DNA from: a virus
Length of the DNA: 26,683 nucleotides
Virus record (IMG/VR): IMGVR_UViG_3300012925_000014
Coordinates: 1 to 26,683 of that record
Direction: 5' to 3' (one strand)
Part shown: in pieces, positions 7,102-14,573 of the stretch
How the letters are laid out: each line of letters starts with the position of its first letter
Position numbering within the stretch: position 1 is the stretch's first letter
Translations under genes and position numbers: made by a program
Notes under the pieces: model-generated
The model's database searches: none
Seen by the model: the letters and a program-made list of their open reading frames with translations, nothing else
What the model was told of the DNA's origin: nothing

Positions 7102-7293
7102 ATGGCCAAACAACGAATCCACAAATTCACCGTCACAGTGACCTTCAACAAGAAGGTCCTGCGCCGCGTCGCCCTGCGCGAGGTGCGCGACAACATCCAC
7201 GGCGAGCATTATTGCACTGAACTGGATGATGGCGACCCCGAGACCTTCCGTATCCGCTCGGTCGTCAACGCACCGAAAGGTCGTGGCCAATGA
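7102..7293 (+). CDS. Small conserved phage protein
   Basis: A 63-residue protein, first gene of the plus-strand operon, with GGGAG seven bases before ATG. Basic N-terminus followed by beta-like FTVTVTFNKKV and ALREVRDNIHGEHYCTEL. I recognise this pattern from small hypothetical proteins of rhizobial phages but know no function. Its stop overlaps the next ATG by ATGA. Confidence 0.7.
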   Translation: MAKQRIHKFTVTVTFNKKVLRRVALREVRDNIHGEHYCTELDDGDPETFRIRSVVNAPKGRGQ

Positions 7294-7583
7294 CCCGCAC
7301 CAACACCACCAGCATCCTTCAGCGTCGGGATCACTATGCGGCCGACTATTCGTTGGTCGTCAGGCAGGAAAACCCCAAACCGGGCCGGGCCGGATTACTG
7401 GAGGACGCCACCACCCTGCAAATCCGTCGCGTTCAACACCCCGATGGGACCGAGGAGCTGCAGATAGAGATCAACATCGATCGCTTCCACGACAAACGCA
7501 CGATCTCCTCGCACAGCTCCTTCATCGCCACCCCAGAGATCGCCGACGCAATCGGCAAGGCCTGTCTTGAGGTGCGGAAATGA
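7290..7583 (+). CDS. Hypothetical phage protein
   Basis: A 97-residue protein with alternating strands (TLQIRRVQHPDGTEELQIEINIDRF), likely a small beta-rich fold. It overlaps both neighbours by ATGA, so it is translationally coupled in the early operon. No motif recognised. Confidence 0.65.
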   Translation: MTRTNTTSILQRRDHYAADYSLVVRQENPKPGRAGLLEDATTLQIRRVQHPDGTEELQIEINIDRFHDKRTISSHSSFIATPEIADAIGKACLEVRK

Positions 7584-7684
7584 ACCGATTCTTCGAGGAC
7601 AAATACGAGCGCAACGAGTGGCTGTTTTGCGTCGGCGTCTCGCTAGTCTGGGTTTTTGCTGCAGCCACGGCGCTGCTGTCATGA
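7580..7684 (+). CDS. 34-residue single-span membrane protein
   Basis: A very short gene with ATGA overlaps at both ends. A charged N-terminus (MNRFFEDKYERNEW) is followed by one hydrophobic stretch (LFCVGVSLVWVFAAATALL), the shape of a small inner-membrane protein with its charged end in the cytoplasm. The double overlap and clear amphipathic-to-hydrophobic layout argue that it is real. Function unknown; such phage micropeptides often modify host envelope or exclusion functions. Confidence 0.6.
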   Translation: MNRFFEDKYERNEWLFCVGVSLVWVFAAATALLS

Positions 7685-7884
7685 AAACCCCCCACTGCAT
7701 CGGCGTGTGGAAGCCATCGCTACAGGCGGCGATCAAATTCGTGAGCGACAACCGCCTTGGCGACAACATCATTCAGTTTGCCCCCGATGACCTAGTCAAG
7801 GGCGGGCACTGGGCAATCCTTCGGGTAACTAGAGACGAATGCAATGCCATTGTCGCCTCGCCCAACACTACAAAGGTAATCTGA
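7681..7884 (+). CDS. Hypothetical phage protein
   Basis: A 67-residue protein starting MKTPHCIGVWKPSLQAAIKF at an ATG that overlaps the previous stop. Mixed alpha/beta, ends VASPNTTKVI. No family recognised. A longer reading in the same frame from 7567 would overlap the membrane micropeptide entirely and is less likely. Confidence 0.55.
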   Translation: MKTPHCIGVWKPSLQAAIKFVSDNRLGDNIIQFAPDDLVKGGHWAILRVTRDECNAIVASPNTTKVI

Positions 7885-7886
7885 CC

Positions 7887-8771
7887 ATGCCCATCACCGA
7901 ACCCATGAATCCGCGCGCGGTCCCCGGCTCCAATGAGGCCCCGGACTACGCCCAGCAGGTCACCGACCGGATCGCGGCCGAATACGCCGAGGTCACCACG
8001 ACGCTTGACACTCTGCTCGCCGAAGCCCGCGAGATGCCGAAGGAGGTCAAATCCGACGCCGACGCGCTGATGCTGGGCGCCCTGATCAAGCGACTGCGCG
8101 ATCTCGACAACCGCTGCGAGAGTATCCGCGGGCTGGAGGGCGAGCCATATCTGCGCGGCAAGAACGCCGTCGACAGCTTCTTCTTCACCATGCGCGACAA
8201 GATCGGCCGCCGGAACAAGAACGACCGCAAGTCCGCGGCCGGCGCCACCGACATCCTGCAGGCCCGAATCAACTCCTACCAGGAGCAGCGGCTGGCCGAA
8301 GAGACTGCCCGCCGCGAGGCCGAGGCGAGGGAGACCGCCAGAATAGCCCGTGAGGCCGCGGCTGCCGAGGCTGCCCGACTGGCTGCCGAGCGTGCGCGCC
8401 TCCCAGAGACCTCCGTAGCGAAGCAGGCGGTGGCCGACCAGCGGATGCAGGCCGCCACCATTGCCGGCGTCGAGGCCCAGACTGCTCTCGACCGTGCCGA
8501 GGACGCCCGGATCGCCACCTTGGCGAAGCCTGCCGATATGACCCGGCTCCGGGGCAACGATCAGTCCGGCGCTGGCGTCACCCTCACCACGGCGCAGGAA
8601 CCCTATGCGCTGCTGACCGACCGCGCCTTGGTCGACATGAACATGCTGCGCCCGTTCTTCACGGACGCGGAGATCGAGAAGGCACTCCGTGGCTGGGCCA
8701 AGACGACCGGCCACCGGGTGAAGATGCCGGGGGCCGAGATCGGTCACCGCAACAAGGGGGTAACGCGATGA
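7887..8771 (+). CDS. Coiled-coil phage protein of the recombination module
   Basis: A 294-residue protein. The first 110 residues (VTTTLDTLLAEAREMP..., LRDLDNRCESIRGLEGEPYLRG..., VDSFFFTMRDKIGR) match a phage protein type found next to recombination proteins. Residues about 125-190 are a long Ala/Glu/Arg-rich coiled coil, and the end (RPFFTDAEIEKALRGWAK) is a small globular part. I start at the ATG at 7887 rather than 7839, because AAAGG lies 11 bases upstream and the earlier start overlaps the previous gene. Probably a nucleic-acid-associated accessory of the ERF/YqaJ system; the role is inferred from position. Confidence 0.65.
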   Translation: MPITEPMNPRAVPGSNEAPDYAQQVTDRIAAEYAEVTTTLDTLLAEAREMPKEVKSDADALMLGALIKRLRDLDNRCESIRGLEGEPYLRGKNAVDSFFFTMRDKIGRRNKNDRKSAAGATDILQARINSYQEQRLAEETARREAEARETARIAREAAAAEAARLAAERARLPETSVAKQAVADQRMQAATIAGVEAQTALDRAEDARIATLAKPADMTRLRGNDQSGAGVTLTTAQEPYALLTDRALVDMNMLRPFFTDAEIEKALRGWAKTTGHRVKMPGAEIGHRNKGVTR

Positions 8772-8822
8772 CCCCCTCGCAAGAACGCAGATTTAACCCA
8801 CGACACAGATTGGAGATTCCAT

Positions 8823-9164
8823 ATGCGAGTTTATGAAGTTCGGCTCCTCGTCAAAGCGGAGAGCATCACCACCGTCCTCGACGTCGTCAAGGACAGCGCG
8901 GACCTGATCAGCATGACCCAGGTGTCCGAACCGGAAGGAGCCAAGCGGAAGAGGGCGACGGCGAAGCGGCACCGGGCCAAGGGCCTCAAGGCCAGCGAAG
9001 TCATCCTCCAGCGCCTGAAGGCCGGGCCGGCCGCGATCTCCGGCCTTGAGAAGGAGATGCGTGATGGCGGGTTCTCCATCACCAGCGCCCGCGTCGCCGC
9101 CAATGATCTGATCCGCGGCGGCAAGGTCAAAAAGAGCGAGAACGGAATCTACGAGCTGGCATGA
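8823..9164 (+). CDS. Hypothetical protein with winged-helix-like C-terminus
   Basis: A 113-residue protein. The N-terminus is a short alpha/beta unit (MRVYEVRLLVKAESITTVLDVV), then a basic KRKRATAKRHR linker. The C-terminal part (VILQRLKAGPAAISGLEKEMRDGGFSITSARVAANDLIRGGKVKK) resembles a winged helix that could bind DNA. GGAG is eight bases upstream. It overlaps the next gene by ATGA. Confidence 0.6.
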   Translation: MRVYEVRLLVKAESITTVLDVVKDSADLISMTQVSEPEGAKRKRATAKRHRAKGLKASEVILQRLKAGPAAISGLEKEMRDGGFSITSARVAANDLIRGGKVKKSENGIYELA

Positions 9165-9634
9165 TGGTTCGGCCGCGTCCCTATATCCCGCTCGCCATCC
9201 GCGTCGAGGTCGCTGAACGCGACGCCGACAAAGGTCTCTGGTGGCCGCTTTACCGCTCGGCCGTGGAGGCCGGCGGGATGTCTATGGGGCGGCGGCTCAC
9301 AATCCTGCTGGGGCACCTGCCGAAGGGTTCCCAGATCGATCACGACCCCGCGTTGATCCTGCGCAAGTTCAGCGAGAAGACGGGGCTCTATACCCCAGAT
9401 GCGAACGACCCGGCCCACCTGATATACCGGGCCCCCCGCGAGCATCTGCAGAAGACCATCGGCCGACGCGCCGACGCGGAGAAGACCGTTACAACCAAGG
9501 GAAGTGACATATGGCTCAAGAGCAAGTTCAGGCGGCTGGAGAACCCCAGCAAAAGGCCCCGCGCAAAAATCGCAAGCCGACCCTTTCCAAAGGGAAGGCC
9601 GTTTCCAAAGCGAAGGCACCCGGCCGTCAGGTAG
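9161..9634 (+). CDS. HNH-endonuclease-like protein
   Basis: A 157-residue protein. SQIDHDPALILRKF ... YTPDANDPAHLIYRAPREHLQKTIGRRADAEKT keeps the layout of a divergent HNH nuclease: an Asp-His in the first strand, an Asn-Asp turn, and a His-x3-Lys-Thr final helix. The tail ends GSDIWLKSKFRRLE, then a very basic segment. The last 124 bases overlap the start of the ERF gene in another frame. Nicking/cutting activity is inferred; the motif is degenerate compared with classical HNH. Confidence 0.6.
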   Translation: MMVRPRPYIPLAIRVEVAERDADKGLWWPLYRSAVEAGGMSMGRRLTILLGHLPKGSQIDHDPALILRKFSEKTGLYTPDANDPAHLIYRAPREHLQKTIGRRADAEKTVTTKGSDIWLKSKFRRLENPSKRPRAKIASRPFPKGRPFPKRRHPAVR

Positions 9635-10407
9635 CGATCCACCAGCCGCGGCCCGCGCCTGCGCCAGCCAATTTCCTCCAGATCGTCGCCATGGCGGCGA
9701 GCGACCCGCGCTGTGACACCGGCAAGATGCAGGCTCTGCTCGACATGCAGGAGCGCATCGAGGACCGTGACGCGCAGAAGGCGTGGACGATCGCCTTCAA
9801 CGCCATGCAGGGCGAACTGCCGACCATCGACAAGGACGGCAAGATCGATCACGGCGACGGTGTCACAGCCAAGGGCAATGCGAGGCTAAAGACCCGGTTC
9901 TCGACATTCTCGAACCTGATGGAAGTGTGCAAGCCGATCATGCACCGGCATGGCTTCACCCTGTCCAGCCTGATCGAACCGGGCTCTGACGGCAAGATCA
10001 ACGTCATCAGCATGCTGGATCATATCGCCGGCAAGTCCCGCCTCTCACGCTTTCCGATGGGCGCCGATGCCACCGGCGGCAAGAACAACCAGCAGGGCTG
10101 GGGCTCCTCTCAGCAATACGGCATGCGATACAATATGCTCGCGCTGTTGCAGATCGTCACCAAGGCACGCGAGGATGTCGACAATGACGGCTTCAAGGTC
10201 GACGATCCGATCACCCAGGTCCAACTGGTCGAGCTGATCGCGCTTGCCGACAAGGCCGGCGCCGACAAGGCCAAATTCTGCGTCGTCATGAATGTGGAGG
10301 CCTTTGCTGATATCCGCCAGAGCCGGTTCGAGGAGGCCAAGAAGCAACTTAACCGCAAATTGGCAGCGAAGCGAAAGCGGGATGACACGTTCCCTGGAGA
10401 CCGATAA
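9511..10407 (+). CDS. erf: ERF-family single-strand DNA annealing protein
   Basis: A 298-residue recombinase that anneals complementary single strands during phage recombination. After a basic, Pro-rich head (1-50) the ERF core is clear: AWTIAFNAMQGELPTIDKDG, LKTRFSTFSNLMEVCKPIMHRHGFTLSSLI, then GKSRLSRF and the GSSQQYGMRYNMLALLQIV helix near residue 200. GGGAAG lies about eight bases before the ATG, so this start is real despite the 124-base overlap with the HNH-like gene. It is followed at once (TAATG) by the YqaJ exonuclease, forming a two-component recombination pair. Confidence 0.9.
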   Translation: MAQEQVQAAGEPQQKAPRKNRKPTLSKGKAVSKAKAPGRQVAIHQPRPAPAPANFLQIVAMAASDPRCDTGKMQALLDMQERIEDRDAQKAWTIAFNAMQGELPTIDKDGKIDHGDGVTAKGNARLKTRFSTFSNLMEVCKPIMHRHGFTLSSLIEPGSDGKINVISMLDHIAGKSRLSRFPMGADATGGKNNQQGWGSSQQYGMRYNMLALLQIVTKAREDVDNDGFKVDDPITQVQLVELIALADKAGADKAKFCVVMNVEAFADIRQSRFEEAKKQLNRKLAAKRKRDDTFPGDR

Positions 10408-11018
10408 TGCCGATCGAGATCATCGACTGCGAGCAGCGCTCCGAGGAATGGTTTAAGGTCCGCATGGGCATACCAACTGCATCCATGTTCGGAGTAATTC
10501 TCGCGCAGAGCGACGAGCGCAAGGGTCGCGCCTCCTACATGCGCAAGCTGGCCGGCGAGATCATCACCAAGATTCCAATGGAGAGCTACACCAACGACGA
10601 CATGGAGCGCGGAAACCAGCAGGAACCGGAAATCTTGGCGCGCTATCAATTCGAGCAGGATACCGAGGTGCACCACGTTGGCTTCATCAAGAACGGCAAC
10701 AAGGGATGCTCCCCGGACGGGCTGCTCGGCGATGACGGTATGGTTCAGATTAAGTCGGCCGCGCCGCACGTCATGATCGACATCCTGCTCGGGCGCGACT
10801 TCGGGCCGCCAAAGAAACACCTCACGCAATGCATGGGCGAGCTGTGGGTGGCTGAACGCCAGTGGACCGATCTGGTGGTCGGCTCGTCACCGGCGCTGCC
10901 GTTGGCTCGCTGGCGCATCCATCGCGATACCCGGTATATCAACGATATCGAGGTCGCAGTGCACCACTTCAACCGAGAATTGCGTGAAATGGTGAAGAAG
11001 ATCGAGACTATGACATGA
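10407..11018 (+). CDS. YqaJ-type phage exonuclease
   Basis: A 203-residue PD-(D/E)xK nuclease that would resect double-strand ends for ERF. CEQRSEEWFKVRMGIPTAS (8-26) is the N-terminal signature, ERGNQQEP an early acidic motif, and CSPDGLL (D104) with VQIKSA (114-116) the catalytic core. The usual glutamate of the ExK is a glutamine here (Q114), which could weaken activity or reflect a family variant. It shares TAATG with the ERF stop, typical of a coupled annealase-exonuclease pair. Confidence 0.87.
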   Translation: MPIEIIDCEQRSEEWFKVRMGIPTASMFGVILAQSDERKGRASYMRKLAGEIITKIPMESYTNDDMERGNQQEPEILARYQFEQDTEVHHVGFIKNGNKGCSPDGLLGDDGMVQIKSAAPHVMIDILLGRDFGPPKKHLTQCMGELWVAERQWTDLVVGSSPALPLARWRIHRDTRYINDIEVAVHHFNRELREMVKKIETMT

Positions 11019-11533
11019 GCAGCCAGTCCCCACGCCTGTTCCGGTTCATGTGGCGCGACGGCGTGTTCGTGCCTGATGGTCGCACCGCGACGTTTTGTGA
11101 CGACGAGTTCGGCGAGGGCGAGATCGTGACGTTTGAGCGCCACGAGGAGCGCTCGACCGCCAGCCACAACCACTACTTCGCCTGTATCGCCGAGGCGTGG
11201 AACAATCTGCCTGAGACCGACGAACGTTTCCCAACAGCGGAATCGCTGCGGAAGTGGGCACTTATTCGCTCCGGCTATTGCACCGAGAACACGATCGCCG
11301 CCGACAGCCCCGAGCAGGCTCGCACCATCGCCGCCTTCATGGGTAACCAAGAGGGCGTGATCATCGTGGTGCGCGACAATGTCGTGAAGCGCTACACCGC
11401 CAAATCACAGTCGATGAAGGCGATGAACAAGGCTGAGTTTGGCCGGTCCAAACAAGATGTTTTGGACACGATCTCCGAGTTGATTCAGGTCAAGAGAAAA
11501 CGCCTTGAGGAATTTGCGGGGAAGTCGGCGTGA
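11015..11533 (+). CDS. Conserved phage protein (DUF1367-like)
   Basis: A 172-residue protein. SHNHYFACIAEAWNNLPE...FPTAESLRKWALIRSGYC resembles the core of DUF1367-type phage proteins, which lie in recombination regions next to ERF or Beta genes. The end is a charged helix (LDTISELIQVKRKRLEE). It overlaps both neighbours (ATGA, GTGA). Biochemical function not established. Confidence 0.65.
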   Translation: MSSQSPRLFRFMWRDGVFVPDGRTATFCDDEFGEGEIVTFERHEERSTASHNHYFACIAEAWNNLPETDERFPTAESLRKWALIRSGYCTENTIAADSPEQARTIAAFMGNQEGVIIVVRDNVVKRYTAKSQSMKAMNKAEFGRSKQDVLDTISELIQVKRKRLEEFAGKSA

Positions 11534-12126
11534 TCTGCACCGTCGCCAATTGTAAGAACGAGACATGGGCGCGAGGCTGGTGCCGAAAGCACTATATGCG
11601 CTGGTGGTCTCACGGCTCGGCCGACATTGTCAAAAAACCAATGCCGCCGACCGGCGCTGTGGCCGCATATTTTGAATTTGCGGCCTCCTATGCAGGCAAT
11701 GATTGCCTGATGTGGGCATATAGCGACAATGGGTCTGGCTACGGCCTGATGCAGGTAGATGGAGAACGGCGCCTAGTCCACCGCTGTATTTGCGAAAGGG
11801 TAAATGGACCGGCTCCATCCGAGAACCATCACGCAGCGCACGGCTGCGGCAACGGACATCTCGGCTGCATCACCCCAGGGCATCTGCGCTGGGCAACCGC
11901 CGAAGAAAACAGCTTCGACATGATCAAGCACGGGACCCGTATCCGGGGAGAGAATCATCCGAACGCGAAACTAGACGTCGGTCAAGTGGTTGATATTTTC
12001 GAAAGACCCGGACCACAGACGGAGATCGCCGCGGTTTTTGGCGTGAGCCAGACCTTGGTTGGCATGATTAAGCGCGGTAAACGCTGGGCGTGGCTCACTC
12101 ATCCGAATGCAGGGAGCGACGCATGA
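11530..12126 (+). CDS. HNH homing-type endonuclease
   Basis: A 198-residue protein starting at GTG. It begins with a small zinc-binding unit (CTVANCKNETWARGWCRKHYMRWW), followed by the HNH core: VHRCICERVNG, ENHHAAHGCGNGHLGCITPGHLRWATAEENSFD with the His-His and Asn. It ends with a NUMOD-like/HTH segment (LDVGQVVDIFERPGPQTEIAAVFGVSQTLVGMIKRG). This is the plan of free-standing phage homing endonucleases. It sits in the recombination operon between two conserved genes and may be a mobile insertion. Confidence 0.85.
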   Translation: MICTVANCKNETWARGWCRKHYMRWWSHGSADIVKKPMPPTGAVAAYFEFAASYAGNDCLMWAYSDNGSGYGLMQVDGERRLVHRCICERVNGPAPSENHHAAHGCGNGHLGCITPGHLRWATAEENSFDMIKHGTRIRGENHPNAKLDVGQVVDIFERPGPQTEIAAVFGVSQTLVGMIKRGKRWAWLTHPNAGSDA

Positions 12127-12293
12127 CGCGCTGGGAGTACAAATCGTACCTATTTGAGAGCGGAGACAAGCTGCTTGAGCGCCTCAACTCGATGGGCAAC
12201 GAAGGCTGGGAAGCCTTCCACTTCATGCATCTGGATGCGGGCCAACTCCGCGTCTTTTTCAAGCGACAGCACCCACCGGAGAAGCCATCATGA
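12123..12293 (+). CDS. DUF4177-like small protein
   Basis: A 56-residue protein. MTRWEYKSYLFESGDKLLERLNSMGNEGWEAFHF has the WEYK ... LN..G.EGWE pattern of the DUF4177 family. The ATG at 12123 overlaps the HNH stop by ATGA; it overlaps the next gene likewise. Function of the family unknown. Confidence 0.7.
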   Translation: MTRWEYKSYLFESGDKLLERLNSMGNEGWEAFHFMHLDAGQLRVFFKRQHPPEKPS

Positions 12294-13003
12294 ACTACGC
12301 GATAGTCGATACCGAAGGCAGCGGTATTTTTGATTATAAGAAACCAGCCGATGCGCCCGGCCAGCCCCGCATGGCGGCCCTCGGCCTGATCCTGGTGAAC
12401 GAGGTTTTGGAGATCGAGGCCGAGCACGGCTTCCTGATTCGCCCTGACGGCTGGACCTTCGACGACAACAGCGACGCCGCCAAGCTCAATGGCTTGACAC
12501 ACCGGCTGCTGATGGAGGAGGGCGTCGACGTCCGCGAGGCGCTGCGGCTCTATGGCGACGCGATCGACCATCGGCGCATCGTCGCTGGCTTCAACGTCCT
12601 GCACGACGTCAAGCAACTGCGCGCCGAACTGCGTCACGTCGGCTACCCGGACCGCTTCATGCAGACACGTACTATCTGCGCGATGCAAGGCTGTCGGCGC
12701 ATCGTCGACGCCCGCACCGCAGACGGCAAGAAGAAGGCCCCGAAGTTGGAGGAGGCCGTCAAGTATTTCGGCATCGAGGTTCCCGGTGGCACCCACACCG
12801 CGTTGCCTGACGCGCACAAGGCACTTGCGATTCTGCGCAGGTTGCGTGATGCCGGCGAGTTCCCGTCCTATTACGACCCCTACGACAAGGGGCCAAAGAA
12901 GCAGCCGACACCTCGCGCATCCCAGCGACTTCAGGACGGGCGCCCCGATGCCGAGCAGGAGATACCCGGTTTCATCGACGTCGCGACCGGAGACCAGAAA
13001 TAG
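12290..13003 (+). CDS. DEDD-family 3'-5' exonuclease
   Basis: A 237-residue exonuclease of the DnaQ-like fold. Exo I is IVDTEGSG (D7, E9), Exo II VAGFNVLHDVKQL (D106) and Exo III HTALPDAHKAL (H169, D174), so it is of the DEDDh kind. The C-terminal 40 residues are a disordered polar tail. The length fits phage proofreading-type exonucleases. It is coupled to its neighbour by ATGA and probably trims 3' ends in recombination or repair. Confidence 0.85.
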   Translation: MNYAIVDTEGSGIFDYKKPADAPGQPRMAALGLILVNEVLEIEAEHGFLIRPDGWTFDDNSDAAKLNGLTHRLLMEEGVDVREALRLYGDAIDHRRIVAGFNVLHDVKQLRAELRHVGYPDRFMQTRTICAMQGCRRIVDARTADGKKKAPKLEEAVKYFGIEVPGGTHTALPDAHKALAILRRLRDAGEFPSYYDPYDKGPKKQPTPRASQRLQDGRPDAEQEIPGFIDVATGDQK

Positions 13004-13004
13004 G

Positions 13005-13415
13005 ATGGCCTACGCTGAGTACACAAAGGTCCCGGTCGAGCAAACGAGAGCAGAGATCGAACGCACCCTGAAGCGGTACGGGGCCGACCGGTTCATGTAC
13101 TTCGGCGAGGACCAGCGCGCGGTTATCGTCTTTGAAGCAAACCAGCGCCGGATCAGGTTCGATCTTCCCCTCCCCGGAGAGAAGATCGACAAAACCGGTC
13201 GCCTAACGCGCCAGCGCTGGCGAGCCCTCGGCCTATGCATCAAGGCCAAACTCGAAGCCGTCGACAGTAAGATCGAGACTTTTGAGGAGGCCTTCCTCGC
13301 TCACGTCGTCATGCCAGACGGCAAGACCGTTGCAGAGCACACCGCCGAACGTATTGAGCAGGCTTACAGCGGCGGGTCGATGGTCCCGCTCCTGTCCGCA
13401 CCAGTGGGGCAGTGA
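13005..13415 (+). CDS. Conserved phage protein
   Basis: A 136-residue protein starting two bases after the exonuclease stop. RFMYFGEDQRAVIVFEANQRRIRFDLPLPG is a beta-rich core and RLTRQRWRALGLCIKAKLEAVDSKIETFEEAFLAHVVMPDG a helical part. I recognise this as a recurrent phage hypothetical protein without known function. Earlier starts in the frame lie inside the exonuclease gene and are unlikely. Confidence 0.65.
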   Translation: MAYAEYTKVPVEQTRAEIERTLKRYGADRFMYFGEDQRAVIVFEANQRRIRFDLPLPGEKIDKTGRLTRQRWRALGLCIKAKLEAVDSKIETFEEAFLAHVVMPDGKTVAEHTAERIEQAYSGGSMVPLLSAPVGQ

Positions 13416-13708
13416 TGACCAAGACGCTCGAACGGCACGTATACGACTTCATCCCGCGCCCGGGCCGCTATGTCAGCGACATCCGGGTGCACTTCGCACT
13501 CACGGCCGATCTCGACCTCCTCCAGGAGGCGCTCGACGAACTCACCGTGCGCGGCTTCATCCGCCGCGCCGGCTGCCATCTGCGGCCGATGTACGTCCGC
13601 ATGAAATCCCCCACGGTCTTCTATCAGACCACCACCCAGGAGAACCGCGATGGCCGACCGAGCATCCAGCCTGCGCATGGAGCCGAACCCGCTCCAGCAG
13701 GCGTTTGA
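13415..13708 (+). CDS. Small winged-helix-like phage protein
   Basis: A 97-residue protein. YDFIPRPGRYVSDIRVHFALTADLDLLQEALDELTVRGFIRR looks like a winged helix (two helices then a wing). The last 20 residues are a disordered tail overlapping the next gene. I chose the ATG at 13415, overlapping the previous TGA, over the GTG three bases earlier. Possibly a DNA-binding regulator; not established. Confidence 0.55.
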   Translation: MTKTLERHVYDFIPRPGRYVSDIRVHFALTADLDLLQEALDELTVRGFIRRAGCHLRPMYVRMKSPTVFYQTTTQENRDGRPSIQPAHGAEPAPAGV

Positions 13709-14114
13709 CAATTACCAGATACTGGAGCGGGAGCTGCAGATCACAAAAGCGCAAAATGCGGAGCTGCGCGCGGCCCACGCCGGCCTGATCGCCGAGAACG
13801 GGGTGCTCCGCGAGCACATGCAATCGGCCGAGAACGACCGGGTGCGGCTCCAAGCGGTGGCTTCGACCCTCCTCGGCCGCCTCCTCTCGATCAACGACGT
13901 GATCGGCGGCGCTGTGAAAGCCTCGATCCGTGAGGGCATCGACGCGTCAGCCTCCCACGAGCAGGCCCATGACCACGAGGGAGCCTCAGCCAGCCTCACC
14001 CATGGCGATGCAGCGGATGCCCGGGGCCAAGAGGCCTTGGTTCATGACCCCGCCCCAGCGCCTTCCCAGACGCCTACAGGGGCCATGCTGGCCGCCGTCG
14101 AGTTCCGGCGGTAG
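13650..14114 (+). CDS. Coiled-coil phage protein
   Basis: A 154-residue protein. Residues about 14-70 form a continuous coiled coil (ILERELQITKAQNAELRAAHAGLIAENGVLREHM); the rest is a low-complexity Ala/His/Glu tail. AGGAG lies about seven bases upstream, so the start is good even though it overlaps the preceding gene by 59 bases. No function recognised. Confidence 0.6.
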   Translation: MADRASSLRMEPNPLQQAFDNYQILERELQITKAQNAELRAAHAGLIAENGVLREHMQSAENDRVRLQAVASTLLGRLLSINDVIGGAVKASIREGIDASASHEQAHDHEGASASLTHGDAADARGQEALVHDPAPAPSQTPTGAMLAAVEFRR

Positions 14115-14129
14115 GCAAGGAGGATAGAA

Positions 14130-14396
14130 ATGAGCGTTATCTGGAAGACCACTCTCTACAGTCTCGTCGATCAGCAAATTATGGTTCCTGAGGGTGCCGA
14201 GATGCTTTGCGCACGGGATCAGATGAACCATATCTGCGTGTGGTACCGCTGCAACCCAGCTGCCAAGTTGGTTCCAAGAACGCTGATCGTTGTTGGCACT
14301 GGAGACGTGGCGCCGGGCAGCGACGCCCGCTATCTCGGCACAGCCGGTTGCGGAGGGCAGCTAATTGTCCACGTCTTCGAGCAGACGAGAGCCTGA
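14130..14396 (+). CDS. DUF7352-like phage protein
   Basis: An 88-residue protein. The pattern MSVIWKTTLYSLVDQQIMVPEGAEML...VWYRCNP...RTLIVVGTGDV...YLGTAGCGGQLIVHVFE follows the DUF7352 plan seen across many phages (short strands, mid MPEGA turn, late GTG and HVFE). A strong AAGGAGG precedes the ATG. It is the last gene of the plus-strand operon, just before the convergent terminator. Role unknown. Confidence 0.75.
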   Translation: MSVIWKTTLYSLVDQQIMVPEGAEMLCARDQMNHICVWYRCNPAAKLVPRTLIVVGTGDVAPGSDARYLGTAGCGGQLIVHVFEQTRA

Positions 14397-14405
14397 CCCG
14401 AAAAC

Positions 14406-14443
14406 GAAAAAGCCCGCCGCGGCGATTTAACGCCGGGCGGGCT
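14406..14443 (-). terminator. Rho-independent terminator of the tRNA operon (convergent)
   Basis: A long GC stem (14411-14425 with 14431-14443, one bulged G, six-base AU loop) is followed on the minus strand by TTTTTCGTTTTC. This is a textbook intrinsic terminator ending the minus-strand tRNA operon just after tRNA-Trp. From the plus strand it lies after the DUF7352 gene but has no U-run, so it mainly serves the tRNA side. Confidence 0.88.
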
Positions 14444-14454
14444 GGATCGATAAT

Positions 14455-14528
14455 TGGCAGGAGCTGTAGGAATCAAACCCACGCCAGCGGAGTTGGAGGC
14501 CGCTGTGCTTTCATTACACCAAACTCCC
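14455..14528 (-). tRNA. tRNA-Trp(CCA)
   Basis: 74 bases with encoded CCA. Acceptor GGGAGTT pairs with AGCTCCT (two G-U). Anticodon loop CTCCAAC has T33 and A37; the bottom stem pair is a C-T mismatch. The D-loop (AATGAAA) lacks the usual GG and the T-loop is TTTGATT. Last tRNA of the operon. Confidence 0.85.
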
Positions 14529-14573
14529 AAATTTTGGTACTTGTCATCTTGACTGTGAAATGCAAAATGTGAC

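Noticed and set aside
8768-8836. 22-codon ORF between the coiled-coil gene and the next gene, with ATGA overlap at its start
   Set aside because: Very short, no ribosome site of its own, and its DNA holds the ribosome site of the next gene; could be real but support is too weak.
12552-13003. Upstream extension of the 13005 gene into the exonuclease gene
   Set aside because: The upstream part is a shadow frame of the exonuclease; a proper ATG lies at 13005.
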